From Leptoclinus maculatus (lineage: Eukaryota; Chordata; Actinopteri; Perciformes; Stichaeidae): a stretch of 64,000 bases of DNA. Under the pieces are notes generated by a model, which saw only the letters and a list, made by a program, of their open reading frames with translations, searched no databases and was not told the DNA's origin. Position numbers and translations under genes: made by a program. The first letter of the stretch is position 1. Every line of letters starts with the position of its first letter. The stretch spans positions 15,317,813 through 15,381,812 of the forward strand of contig JAVDOI010000003.1 in assembly GCA_032191485.1 (NCBI GenBank). Direction: 5' to 3'. Below, piece by piece: positions 36,631-49,310 of this stretch.

Positions 36631-37948
36631 TAAATGTATCCTCTCAAATGCATTCTCATGGTTAAAAGGATAAAATGAGATGCAGGGGTACGATAGTCAC
36701 TCCCCCTCATCACACATCCAGCCCATCTTCTCTTCCTTTATTTAGTTTGAGTACATGGCTCAGTCATCTCGGGTTTTATTGTCTCCATCTCGGGGAGCGC
36801 TGCTTCCTCCTATAACACGGTCACCATGCGCGGCACATCAGGCAAGTTCTTGATTCTGTACTCAGTAATTTAAAGCCTTTATGGAATTGCAATTTCAGGG
36901 CTCAGTGCTTGTTTTTCTAAAATGTACTCAAGGAATTAGCTACTCCAGCCACAAATCAGTTGAATTTATGCACAGTTGTAATACACTTTATGGGCTCATG
37001 GTACATTGCTTCAAAAACAGCAGATGTGAAATTATGATAAATATAATGAGGGTTTTTCTTCTTTTTTTTTCTCTGCGCTCGCCTCTTTCTGTCCCTCACC
37101 CTCCTTCCCTCACTTGACTGCGAGAGAGAAGGATGTGAAGCGTGTTTACTTACCCCATACAATACATTTAATGTCTTAGTAAGGGCCGCCAACAAAACCT
37201 GATTAATGTCCTCATCTCTTTTATTAAAGATAAGAGTGGCACTGCAGTCAGGAGATAGAGGGAGTGCCATAAATCTCAGGCAAAATGAGCAGTCAAATAA
37301 TCACTCATCAGAAATGAAATCTACATACATTAACACTCGCAGACATTCTGCTGTGAATATAAACACAGGGCTACGGGGCGATGAAGCCTGCTCCATTTAT
37401 CCACATATTCCCGGTTAGGGGGAGGTAAAGGTGTCTGGAGAGGGTAAGCTCTCAGCTGGTGATGATGTTTAAGGGGGTCCTGTCCCGCTAAGCTACAGTC
37501 CACCAGACTAACTATGTGTCCAGGGAAGCAGACGCACAATCATTACGGCAATGGATGAGTCGGATGGCGGAGGCAATTAAGCATCACCCTGAATAGGACA
37601 TAATGTTGATCCATCCCTACGATTAATCAAGGCATGCATTAGACAGTGATGGGCGACCCTGTGCCTTTTGTGACAAAATGATTCTTCATCCCGTGTTTGG
37701 GGATTGGGCTCCTGAGGTCCCTAATGCGCCTTAGAGGCGCCCCAATGAAACCCTGTAATTTATTCTGTTTCTGTCCCTGACAGCTATCAACCTGTCTACT
37801 GCCAGCCAAGGAACATTATCTGAGCTCCCAAGGCGGTTAGCGACAGGGACTTATGAGTGGTGGTAGCAGACAGGCAGATATGTAAAGCAAAGATAATGCT
37901 ACCTTTGCTTTTGTACTATCGGGATCGTCAACCCAGGTACTGTACATG

Positions 37949-38335
37949 TACACTCAGTTTATTAGGTACACCCGGCTGAAAGTAATGTGGTCTGATACAA
38001 CCGTCCTGCAATAAATCCTACCTTTTGTTTTCGTTACAACTGTTTCAGAGGGGTGTTGAGTCAACTGTGTGGTTATTTTGGAGGATGTGGTTTCGTGCTG
38101 AGGAATGGTATTGCGTTATACAGAAAGGTTTTCAGCTATTGTGGACAAAATAATATAAACATCAGTTTAACACAACACAATTCAACAGAACCACAAATTG
38201 CAGCCTACAAAGTGACCCTGCAGTTGAATCAACGCCTCTCTACAACAGTTACAACCAACACTAAACATTAAAACCTTCATGAAGGTGGGCTTTATTAAAG
38301 CATTATTGCGTAACTTAATGTACCTAATAAGTGTA
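37949..38335. mobile_element. Palindromic MITE with TTATTAGGTACA termini
   Basis: The left end reads CACTCAGTTTATTAGGTACA and the right end TGTACCTAATAAGTG, in inverted orientation. The inverted repeats extend imperfectly inward for about 100 bases: GCAATAAATCCTACCTT on the left against AAGGTGGGCTTTATTA on the right, and GTTACAACTGTTT against CAACAGTTACAAC. There is no coding capacity. This is a non-autonomous DNA transposon family widespread in fish, recognised from memory; no target-site duplication is certain. Confidence 0.75.
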
Positions 38336-38913
38336 TTCATGCACATATGTTCCTATATGTACCATAGACTCAACAAAACGGATGTATACAAGCATATGCA
38401 AGCAGTCATCTATGCACATATGCATGAAGCCAGATATAAACATACTATTATACACCACAAATAGAGCCACATGTGCTTTTTCCGTCTCACTCCCATCACA
38501 GGCCTCCCTGTGAAAGATGTCATGTGTTGTGATTAAAACTTGTGGAAAATTAAAAACAAATGCACAATACGCAGTGACTGCTCTTTGTTTTGTGTGTCAA
38601 TCATATCTTTATCATCAAAATATATATATATATATATTTTTTTTTCTTTGGCTCATTCGCTTACTGCTGTGGCATCTGGCAGGGACAGGCTGACGGAGTG
38701 TCTCTACAGCGGAAATTACAAGAAATGGATTTTCCATGCTTGATGGGAGTGCCAAATGACTTCATATAGAGCTGTGCAAAGTACTGCAGCGCCACTCAAA
38801 ATATTGACAGGGATGCGCAGCAGCGTCAGAGGTCTTTCTTGCGCTAACCGTGACAAGCCGATACTGTACATGTGCCTAAAATAAGCACGATGCCGAAGCA
38901 CATATATGGTTGT
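38336..38913. other. Intergenic, no gene seen
   Basis: Short TATATA run at 38,620-38,640. No gene. Confidence 0.5.
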
Positions 38914-39150
38914 TAAAGGTGCTGTATTTAACATTCTGAACATTAATATAGCAGCAAAAACAACAATTTGCCTCGTGGAGTGACACCCGCCCTCCGGTTC
39001 CTCCCCTCAGGTAAACAGCTCTGTCGGCTCTTTTGTTAGCAAAGTTAGCGATGAGCCTTTCCGGCTTTGCCGCCGACATGTTGGGAGCCGTTGAGAGACA
39101 CTCGAAATGCTCCCAAACTCAAAATATGAAATAGGTATAGAGAATATTAC
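38914..39150 (+). repeat. Diverged fish dispersed repeat ('AAAGGTGCTGTATTTAACATT')
   Basis: Opens AAAGGTGCTGTATTTAACAT and continues with AACAACAATTTGCC, CTCCCCTCAGGTAAACAGC, GCCGCCGACATGTTGGGAGC and AGACACTCG. This matches a common teleost repeat recognised from memory. The ORF-like stretch across it is not a gene. Confidence 0.6.
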
Positions 39151-40521
39151 TGTCAATTACTGTGATTTAGGATTATATTGCCCCCATTATTTCTAATCAC
39201 AATGTCATTTTGCACATTATTTAAAAGCAGAGATGTCCAGTTGTTCTGCTCCACAGTGTTCTGCCTTCTCTGTCGTCTCCCTCTGTCCATATGGTTGCCT
39301 ATTCACCTGTATTGCTGGATCATGAGAATGTCATTACCTCCATCATTGAGCCCGGGTGTCTAAGAGCCTGTTAACTTGGAACAGACCTGGCTGTGCAGCC
39401 CCCGTGCTGATGGTACAATATGCTCCTTGTTATTCTAGGATCATTGACGCTAAAGCCCTGGCAATCAAGCCAGTTTTGTCGAAGCTCATTGGCTCAGTGG
39501 GGTCTCCTCTCATCTGCGAGCTTGGAATGAGGAAAAGGAACGTTCGGGTTAGTTGGGTCGTTAGGTAGAAGTTCTTTGATAATGGTGCATGTTACATTAG
39601 AGCCTTACAAACCAAGGATAAGGGTTTCAGAGTCCGTATAATGTAATTTACAGAATGGTTATGGTAGATAAGAAATTCTCTTGGGCTGTGAAGTATGGAG
39701 ATGAATAGTTCCTTATTAATCTAGACCCATCACATGCTATACAGCCGAGACACACTCGTTACAACATGAATAGATTCATACAAATCCAAGACCCCACTGT
39801 CGCTAAATGTGTTTTTTTAAAAGTGCAGACCGATCGCAGTTAGGAGAGGACTTCTATTGTTTCTGTTATCATCTTACTTTTTAAAACAATTGTTCAGAAC
39901 AGCAGCTAATTTCATGTAGCATTAGTATGACATTCATAAACGCGCTGTAGTTGTGACTCATCTCTCAGCGTTAACAGGAGCCCGATGAAATGTACACCCG
40001 TGATGAAATGGACTCGGCAGAACAGCTGAGGCCGGAGGTGTGACCTGCAGCCCACCGGGCTTCCCTCACATAAAGCAATGTGCGGTGGGACACTTTTTTC
40101 ATTGGTCCCCTGTGTGAGACCAATGAAACGTTTGTCATGCAGCTCGGTGCGACCAACGTTGCGCTGTCACAGTTTGGCGTTCAAAAAAATGCTTCGTTGT
40201 TGACATTGTGAACAGAACACGGCTCCCATATACAGCTGCTGGATTCATCCCAAAGTGATCCAGAATACACAAGGAAATTGATTTCATGGATTTTCTTTTT
40301 ATGTACACATGCTTGTACATGCGACTTCTTATCAAAGAACCAGATATTTGCGAGAGAAATTGCTGTGGAAGTATGCCGACAATCACCTATATTCTCTATG
40401 GAAGAAAATATTTTTTTCTAAATGAAATTTATTAAATTAATTGAATTTGATTAAACGTTGAATTATTCCCAAATATGAACTTAAACTGGAAAATTTGATT
40501 TTATATATATTTATATATATG

Positions 40522-40552
<31 letters not shown>

Positions 40553-40640
40553 ATGCAATTGAATATTTAGTTTAAAATTGCCCAAACTTTATGAAACCTC
40601 CACAATCTTCGTCAATGCTGGCATTTCACAAATTTAAAGT
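39151..40640. other. Intergenic, no gene seen
   Basis: 39,360-39,570 is non-repetitive and possibly conserved. The right end (40,400-40,600) is very AT-rich with a TA microsatellite. No gene. Confidence 0.5.
40501..40552 (+). repeat. (TA)n-rich microsatellite
   Basis: TA repeats with a few interruptions; potential cruciform. Confidence 0.9.
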
Positions 40641-40985
40641 GAGGATCAAATGTTGCCACTAAGAATCCCGTTCAGTGTGGGAGTTGTGTTGGAATCCTCA
40701 GCAGCATCTCCACGTTATCCCTGTCCCTGTGGGACGTCGGCCTCCCCGAGGAGGGAGGGGGGCCCATCTTTGAGGAGGTGGCGTCACACAGCTGCCATAG
40801 CCCAGCAAAGCTCCTCGAGGAAAGACACGTTGTCAGTGCGCATTAATCATCGGGCCCGCCATCGGAAACAGATTCCCCTCATAAGCAATTTCGCTCATTA
40901 GAGTTACGGTGCTGATTTGCTGATTGGAGTTACGCTGAGGCTACTACACTGTGAGGAAGAAGAGAGGAGAGCAGGAGCGAGAGGA

Positions 40986-41014
40986 GGGGGGGGGAGAGAG
41001 AGAGAGAGAGAGAG
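40986..41014 (+). repeat. G9 then (GA)n tract
   Basis: Homopurine stretch. Confidence 0.9.
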
Positions 41015-41299
41015 GGTCTGACACATTTACAGCGATGTGAAAGCTGAGATGTTGATTAATGTGCATTGTTCCTGTCACATAAACTGAATAAATAAATATC
41101 AAACAAAAGCAGAGGGAGAGACTCATTTACAAACCAGGAAATGAAAGTTCCATTTAGTCGGGGAGTAAGACGGACTGGGATGACATGTCTGTAGACATGG
41201 CTGCAAACAAGACATCCCCACAGTGCAAGTCGAGGGCCGTGTGCCCACATGGACAAAGAACATAGTGTGGCTGTTTCCGACGGCATTCCTATAAATTGA

Positions 41300-42000
41300 C
41301 TCGGTTCAACTCTTGTGGCATAGACAAAACATTAAGAGGAGAGCCCCGCTGCCCCCGCCAGCTCCTCTGAAGTCCGCCACTGTGATAAGTGGCCTTCCTG
41401 GTTAGCATGACATCGTGCAATCAGCAATCGAAAGCCCCCTCGGGCCGTGATTGGTTTCAAAACAATCTCGCCCGCTCACAATTCAAGCCGTGCATTAAAA
41501 TATAGACTTTTAAAAGCCATCTGACATGTTGCAAGTGATGCTTGGTGATAAACGGAATATTCCACACCAGCCCCCCTCGTTTAGGTCATATTTAGGGATG
41601 GGCTGTTTGTATTGATTTTCACATCCCATTCACAAACACCCTTGTTTACATAAATAAACAATATTCTGTTTGCTGCCATGGAAACAGAGTTTACACAGGC
41701 CGCACAAAAAAAAAATCCCCATTTAATGGAGTAAGATGTTTACATGCCTGAGAATGTTTGCTAATAATGGCATATCTCAGCTGTCACACTCTGCTTTTCT
41801 CATAACTGGGAATGCGTGTTTATCCAGGCTATGGGGAGAGGAAGGTGGTGTTTACGAGCTACAACTCTTAAATGTGAACACTTGAGAAGTAATCAGTTCA
41901 GAATATTAATGTGAAGGAGCTCCTGTGATAATCCTCTGCCGGTAATAGATATGGATTTAAAAAACAAAGTTGCTAGTCATTATTTCATATTATATCTCAG
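41300..42000. promoter_or_regulatory. Candidate conserved non-coding block with paired forkhead sites
   Basis: Non-repetitive sequence with GTGATTGGTTTCAAAACAA (41,448), TGTTTACATAAATAAACA (41,643-41,660, two forkhead cores facing each other) and GCTGCCATGGAAACAGAG (41,673). Good enhancer character. The preceding 40,640-40,960 is also non-repetitive. Confidence 0.4.
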
Positions 42001-44929
42001 ATTATTTGTACACGTTCTGGCATGAAGTCTAAGCAGTTGTGTTCCTGCAGTAGCAGAACTTTTTTTTGAACACACTGAAGCCATTGTGTAACAGTGCCAA
42101 CTTTGCGGCGTGTTTTGGTTTGATCCTATCCATTACATCCTCTCAGTCGGGTCCCTGCGTGACCCCCCCCGCCCACCCCCCCCACCACCACCAGTCATTA
42201 GATCAGTACTCCGTTTTAGGGAGCAGCAAACATCCGAGGCCCGTCTGAACTTTTCCTGTGGAGTGGAGCCAACAACCGCACGACTTAATAAATGGTGACA
42301 AACATAAGCCAGCAACTCGCATCGGCAACATTACATACGAACAGAGACACACGGAGCAAGTTCAACCAAATAAATGGTCACTACAGGGTTTGTGTGTTTA
42401 TGTATACATGTATGTGTGTGTGTGTACTCTCCGGCTGTCATGCCGCCATCATTTCTGTACTTTGATCATTTTCAAATGGTCCTTGGCATGTGATTCTTCA
42501 CCGGCTATGTACAGATGCACAACCTGCGCTAATTAGGCAGGTTTTTTTTTTTTTTTGGTGAGGTGAACGATGGCTACCGATACACCCATTTTCTTCAAGA
42601 GAAAATGCACTGGTGCGGGAATTCCTCTGTCTGCTTCCCTCAGCTCCTTTTTTTTTTTCCCCTCCCTGCTTCTGCAGATTCCTCCGTCTGCCCGGGAGAA
42701 GTCGTTTTACAGTTCAATCAGGAATTCTAATAAACTGACCTGTGCTTTAATGACTAATTCATTGTCTCCTTTACTACCTTCATGGGTATAAAGCGGATTA
42801 ATGACTTGAGCAAGGTTAAAAACAGTACCACTGTGCTTTTCCTTCATCTATTATCAATCATCCTTTAGATTCTTAGGAGAGCAACGGAAATTGAAGGAAA
42901 ATTAGTAATCCTTTTGATGGATGATACAAGCATAGGTAGGGGTGTATGTGTAAGAGAGAAGTGTGGCCATAGCATTAAATGGAAATTGCCTGATAAGTAG
43001 CATCGTGTGAGGAGCTTGCATTTTAAGACGTGCCACATATATGGAACAAACGGTAATGCTGTATGACAGGAGAATTATCATTCTGTGACAACAGAGCCCG
43101 CCACAGTTTTAGACAACCCGAGTGAGGAGAAGAAGTCATCTTAACGGGTATCACGAATACCCGTTATCAAAATGGCCCAGAGACGCAATCTCATGTGTTG
43201 CACAGCACAGTTCTTTACAGTGTGTTTACAGCACAAGCTTTCAGGAAAGAGGAAACTCCAAGGAAAAGGAGGAAACTCTGCCGCAGTTTAGAGAATAGAG
43301 GTTAAGAATTTCTCGTGAGTTGTTCTCAACTTCTTTGACAGTTTCTTTACTTTTCCCCCTCACACTGTACTTCTCTCTCTCTTGTTGTTCAGAAACCCCA
43401 TGGAAGAGGAGAGGAATAAAAAAAGAAACCCAAAGGGGACCGGCGAGGAAGAGGTAAGAGCGGGTATGAGGCTGCCTCTCTTTGTTTACCATTCTATATT
43501 CCCATCCTACGTACGTACGCCTCTGCTCCATCTCTGGGCTCTTCCCGTTCTTGGCCCAGTCATTTCTGACAATGTTAATGATTTAGTGGAGAGCCCTCCA
43601 CAACGGATGATTTGTGACATGTAGGAAGGCTCGAAACGGGGGAGGACGAGGCAGGTTTCTGCGGGGAGTGTTTGGGATCCAGGGATGCCTTGAAGATGGT
43701 GATTCATTATATTTAAGACAAGTGTGACATCCTACTTCAAGGAAGCAGCACACATATGTATGGAGGGGGAGATTTTTTTTTTCGGGTGGCCAAAGTGGGG
43801 AGGGGTAGGTGAGTACAAAGGAATGCTGCAGTGTTTTTTGAGATGACATAGGAATAGGAGGCAGGCATATGGAGACGGCAGACTGGAAAATAATGGGTAA
43901 TGGAGGGATTTAGCCTCGGGCTATATGCCTGCTTTGCCTACTTCTGTATAACTAGTATATTTATAATTCAAATACATACCTTTAATAATTAACAACCAGT
44001 GAATATTAAAAGGAGAATGCAGGATGTCTTTCCTACAGATGGAGTCAGGTGAAAAATAGTATTACATTTCAAATTTGACAACAACACAGAACAAAGGACC
44101 GCAGAGCCAAAACAAAAAGTTGGCTGCCATTTTGGGCCTATTTTTTTATTATTATTATTATCTTGGGCTCATGCCATAAACAAAAAAGCGCTCTTATACG
44201 AGTGTGACATTTATTTTGTAACACATGATGGCGTCTTTGCAATAAGAAAAGAACTCTTTAATGTCACTGGATTTTTAAAAGCAGGTGAAATATAAGTGTA
44301 CTTGCATTTTAAATGAAACAACTGGCTGCTCTTACAGTATGCTTATTGTTTGTTTGACTTCCGTTTGTGAATCTTTCTCTAAGTCAGACGAGGGCAACTC
44401 CCTCCAAACTTCAGAGTGCAGTTACACAAGCAAACATCTCACTGATTTTCCTGGAGCGTCTCATTCGGTATGCGATTGTTGTCTGGAGTCATAGAGAGCG
44501 AGTGTTGACACGCTTTTGTCCGGCCAAATTGTGAAGCTGCGGTGTGACAAGGAGTATGACATTCATGTGACTGAGTGATAACGATCCACACGTATTAAAC
44601 ACACCCTACTCTACATAGAATGATGTCATTTCAGACACATTTAGGCTGCGGCGATCTGGAAAGAAGAACTGTGGAACCAGATGCATTGAAATCCAGTGTG
44701 TTTATGCAGAGTGTGCCTTTTTTAAAAAAAATGAAATATCCCAGAGGACAGTGCGTTTTGTAGTCCCGTACACAAGTGGCACAGAAAAGCTCTCGTAGAC
44801 TGTGTCAACCGATGTTATGCAAACACAAGAGTGCAACAAAAACCGACACATTTGCATTTTCTGGATCGGAAATGTGTTCGGCTTTTGTGCAGGCCTCATT
44901 TCTATCTCTGCGCTTTGATGTAGCTCATG
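42001..44929. other. Intergenic, no gene seen
   Basis: C-rich patches near 42,165, T14 at 42,543, a short TG run near 42,413 and a hairpin at 43,142-43,166. 42,690-43,060 is non-repetitive and AT-rich (TTCTAATAAACTGACC; TTAATGACTAATTCATTG), possibly conserved. No gene. Confidence 0.5.
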
Positions 44930-45300
44930 CATATTGACGACTCGCCGAAGAAACCAACCATGTTTAACTAAAGCATGAGCTCAATTTGTGCATCCCCTTT
45001 AAAAAAAAAAAATTTAAAAAAAATGGTGCATTAGTTTGTCCCATTTATATTTCCAGGGTTAATTAGCAAGTGAGAGATTGGACAATTAGTTCATCCATGC
45101 TAATTGATTATAATATTACAACTGGGTGATGATAGGATGAACGGAGACTCCTCGTTCCATATTCCTCCAAGGGATTGGATAATATATACAATGCTTCTGT
45201 GTAATGAGGGTTTTAAAAGACCAAATCAGCTGGGGAAATTGTTAATTCAATTCCACTCGCATGGTACTGAGTTTTTCAGGGCACAAATGAATTGGATTGA
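44930..45300. promoter_or_regulatory. Candidate conserved non-coding block
   Basis: Contains GGGTTAATTAGCAAG (45,056), TGGACAATTAGTTCATCC (45,079), GCTAATTGATTATAATATTA (45,099) and TTGTTAATTCAATTCC (45,239). Very high density of TAATTA/CAATTA cores in non-repetitive DNA, apart from an A-run at 45,000. Confidence 0.4.
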
Positions 45301-45331
45301 ATTGCACGGATCTGACGGAATGGCAGTGTCC

Positions 45332-45347
45332 TTTTTTTTTTTTTTTT
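45332..45347 (+). repeat. T16 homopolymer
   Basis: Pure T run at the right edge of an enhancer-like block. Confidence 0.9.
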
Positions 45348-47456
45348 GATTTTGACTCGTGTCAACACAGATGATGTAGATCACTGGTTAGTTTCTGTCA
45401 CTAGCACAATAGGATGTGAACCCTCAAAGACCTGATCGTATCTAGGTCATTTTCTCTTCCCGCTTATAATTGAAAAGCCCGTTCCGTTTCATATCTGCGG
45501 CTTTCAGAGATGCGTGCAAGCTCTGCGAGGAGCGATACAGTGAATACAGGAGAAAACGAACATGTATGTGTTTTCCCCTCGGAGGCAGACGTGGTGTCTT
45601 TAAACACCAATCCTCTCCGGCACGACACTGTCAGTGTCCATATTAAATTACACCCCACCCCTTATCCAACTCCACAGTCATATAGGACCACTTCCCTCCT
45701 CAGTTGTCAGATGTGTGGAATGTGGAGCTCAGGTATGGACCTCCAACCACCTCTCGCTGGTGGCCCCACTCGAGCTCCATCACACTGTGACAGTCTGTCA
45801 GCTGCAGGGAATGAGTGCTGGCGTGGTTCACCTGGAAAGTTACACAGGAAGTGCTCAAACTCCCACTTTAAAGTACGACAAATCAAAGGAAATGTAAAGT
45901 CACGGCACTATTTTTGATATAGCAGGGGGGAAAAAAAACACTTTAAAAGAAACATATTTATTGCTCTTCTGTGGTCCGTTGCACTTACTTCGCCTTTTAG
46001 CTCAGATCTTAATTATGTATATTCTCAGAAGTATTACTCTTTATGGTGTTCATTCTCAAGCACTTCCTTCTCTTCTCAACGAGAACCATTTTGTGAAAAA
46101 TGTCTCCAAACGTTCATCCTGAGGTGCAGCAAATAAAAAAACAAGATTCATGCGTTAAATGCCGAAGTATTACACTTCTTTACTGTGCTTAATAATTAAT
46201 AGCCCATCCCCATCACCCTATGAATATTTACATGCAAAGTGTCCCTGGGAGCCTTCCACATGCCAGAGGGAGGGAAGTCTGTGTGTTTATAGCATTAAAC
46301 ACTCAAACATTGTCACCGACCCGATTTTGCCTCCAACCATTGAGAAACAGTCACTAAAGCATTGTGAGCATTTTATTTGTTGTTGCACAATGTAACCTAT
46401 TCAACTTCCATTTAGACGTGGCAAGTCAAATTACAGGTACTCTCTCTGTGCTCAACAGGAAATCCCAGGACGCCGCTTGTCTAGTTCCAACGTGAAGGGA
46501 GCAGAAATGAGGTTTGGTAAGGGGTTGTTTCCAGAGCGATGACATTGCTCATTGAGATCACCTTCCACTTACTGTGTCAGAGTGTCAAAGGTCTTGTTGT
46601 CAGCCCCGGCCCCGAATCAAGGCGTCGGCAGAGGAAATTACACAGCATGTTAGATCAGGTTCTAAGAGCCAATGAGAGAGAAAAGTTAATTTGAACTCCG
46701 TGCAAAACTTTCAGTAAGACGAAAATAAAAATTCAAACTCTGCACGCGATGAACGATTGCTTTGCGGTTATCTCGGCTAATTAACGCTGAGGACTTCAGA
46801 CGTTTGCAATGCCGGACATTAGTTCCAGTCTATGCCACCAAGTTTCTCTGTATTCCTCCCTTTTTGTATATCGCATCTAAAAATATAGAATGCTGTAACA
46901 TAAGTTTAAGAAAGCCATTGCAGGAGCGCTCTGCTTTTGACAGCTTCAGAGCACAATCAAGATTTCCAACCTCTTTGAGAGAGAGAGAGAGACTCGGCAC
47001 ATAGGAAGGTCCAGGAATACAGCAAAGTTTCACTGCGGCCACTATAAAGCAAACTACGGGCTAATAACGACAAGTAGGGTATGTAATACAAATCCATGGG
47101 CTGTTACTAGTGATCCTGGGCATGTTGGGCTCTGTTGCTTCCATTGGTGATATCTCTCCAGCGAGTGGGAAGGCTGAGTGTTGTTGTTGCCTCTCTGCAG
47201 GTCCCCCCGAGCTCTCAGATCTCCTCTCTTGTGTCTCTCCTGTGTGGATAAGTAGTGGCTGCAAAGGCAACGCCGCTCTTTGATATTTCACAACTCATTT
47301 GAATCAGTGGTCGTTTTATTTGACAATGCCAGGTAATTACCTGGGTACCTTGCTTGATCATGTGAACTCCTGCAAGAACCGGGAGTGGAGGGAGGGAGGG
47401 GAGGATGGGCCGGGGAGAGGAGATGGAAATGGGAACACGTAAACAGAGAAAGGAAG

Positions 47457-47472
47457 AAAAAAAAAAAAAAAA
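47457..47472 (+). repeat. A16 homopolymer
   Basis: Lies within a homopurine-rich region from about 47,380. Confidence 0.9.
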
Positions 47473-47798
47473 GCAGGGGGGACAAAAACAAAACAAACAC
47501 AAACTGACAAAACCATCTGCATTTGTTTACCTGCATTGTTTTCTGCAAGCATTTCAAACAAGCGGAGTCATGAGTAAAGACTGTGTTGTGTTAAGCAAGT
47601 CGCGTGTGTGTTTAAACGTTCAGCAGTGTTTTTTCTGCTGGGACTGTCCCATGCTGTGAAGGGAGGTCAGACATGGAGGGGTTACTACATAAATGCATTA
47701 GGAAGAGAGCGGAACACCGAGCGCAAGTTTATTATAACTCAAATGAATAGTTTGTGTCTCTTGGGTTCAGTCACTTGATTAGCTTGTAGTCTCTGTGG

Positions 47799-47799
47799 T

Positions 47800-47824
<25 letters not shown>
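47799..47824 (+). repeat. (TG)13 microsatellite
   Basis: 26 bases, followed by GAGAGAG. Confidence 0.9.
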
Positions 47825-47831
<7 letters not shown>

Positions 47832-48639
47832 AATGATTCAGTGAAACCTTCTACTCATGATCTTGTGTGTGTTTCACATCTGCACACATTTTGTAAAAAT
47901 AAAAAGAGAGAGGAGAGGAAAAAAAGAGGAGAGAATCGAAAGACAGTTTAAAGATGTTTTAATGCCGTTACATGAAAGTTACAAAATACGTTTTCATAGA
48001 ACAAAGTATCATTTGTTACAACATGTACATGAAACAACAAAATAACTGTTGATTTTCTTGTAATTTTTTTTTATTTTGAATTCAAAAATTGCTGATACTC
48101 AATGAGGGTTAAGTTGTGTGTTTCAAATAGCTGGATGTGGAACCTTGTCAATGATGTTTATTGAATAGGAGAGCAGTGTTTACTCTGTTGTGTGACTAGA
48201 ATATCAAAATCCGTCACTCGGTATGAATGCAGCTGCGTTCAGGCTGACTGACTGAGCTCTCCTTGGAGGAAAGCAGCAGACAACTTAGGCTTTGGCCCTG
48301 AAGTTTAAATGAAACACTGTGGCAGCATTTCATAAAGACAATACTATACATCTCTCCTGTACTCACAGATTGTATTTGAGCATTGAAAGCATTGTCTGTG
48401 AACCATTTTTTTTTCTTAAATTACAAAAATAAGACTAAGCAGCTGTTTCAATGGCCTCCACATGAAAGACATGTACTTCTTTAAAGGCTATAAATGAAGG
48501 AGAACGACGGAAGTCACAGAAGACAGGCTAAAAATAACCAACTTTTCACAAAGATTGTTTTTCTCACCTTTGATAATTAATTCTATGAATAAAGCAGCGA
48601 TCCATTTGTGTGGATAGTGTTTGCCTGGTCTCTTCGGCG

Positions 48640-49310
48640 TGAGTTAGGATAAGATATTGAAGTCCCCCTTTCCTTTACAGCCTCGTCGAATGCTCCGACA
48701 CTCCCGGGTTGGAACGCATGCATTATTTCGCATCTTGACACGTTTAAACAGTTTGCAGGCACTCTGAGTCAGCGTACATTAACAATTGTATTCACCTTCT
48801 AATCATATTGGAAGCATGAAAACATTTCCCCCGCTTCCACACCGGACAACCAACACAAGAGCGGGATTTCCATTCATCTCAAAGTGGAGAGGGGAATTAA
48901 GACAATTTAATAAAGGCTTAAACCGCTGGGCTTGTCTCTGCAGCGCCCAAAGCCATATTTCCTCTGATCAGCGGAGGAGGGCGACTTTATTGGACATGTT
49001 TCTATTTCCAAATCCGCATAACAGGCAACGATGCATGTATTTCCTATAATGTAGATAAGGGAGAGAGGGTTTGATATGTAATAAAAGGTGGGTCTGTGCT
49101 GCCTGTTTAAGCCCCTTAAGCCTGATAAATGATGAGCGACAGAGGCACAGCAAGAGGGTCACCGCTATTAACTCCTCGGTTTCCCGGCCTCCACTTAAAC
49201 TTCTCTCAATTACATGTGGTAATGTGGCTGGATACGGGCCTTATAGGCTTCGACCTGTTCAATCAAACTGAAATAAAAAAAAAGGAAAGAAAATCATATA
49301 CGCAAATCTC
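48640..49310. promoter_or_regulatory. Candidate conserved non-coding block
   Basis: Non-repetitive sequence with TTCACCTTCTAATCATATTG (48,790), GGGAATTAAGACAATTTAAT (48,892) and CTCAATTACATGTGGTAATG (49,205). Confidence 0.35.

Larger units (their letters stand above)
35776..37948. other. Intergenic, no gene seen
   Basis: Contains G21, (TG)20 and G18. Non-repetitive patches at 36,840-37,060 and 37,540-37,900 (GGCAATTAAGCATCACC; TACGATTAATCAAGGCATGC) could be conserved elements. Confidence 0.5.
45348..48639. other. Intergenic, no gene seen
   Basis: The 135-codon open frame at 45,510-45,917 has no family resemblance. Homopurine-rich sequence with A16 at 47,380-47,480, and (TG)13 at 47,799. 46,600-46,960 is non-repetitive and may be conserved. 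No gene. Confidence 0.5.

Noticed and set aside
41181..41202. p53-like site TGACATGTCT-GT-AGACATGGCT
   Set aside because: Two mismatches from the consensus and no supporting context; a match of this quality is expected by chance.
45510..45917. 135-codon open frame on the + strand
   Set aside because: No similarity to known families by inspection; overlapping frames of similar length are also open here.
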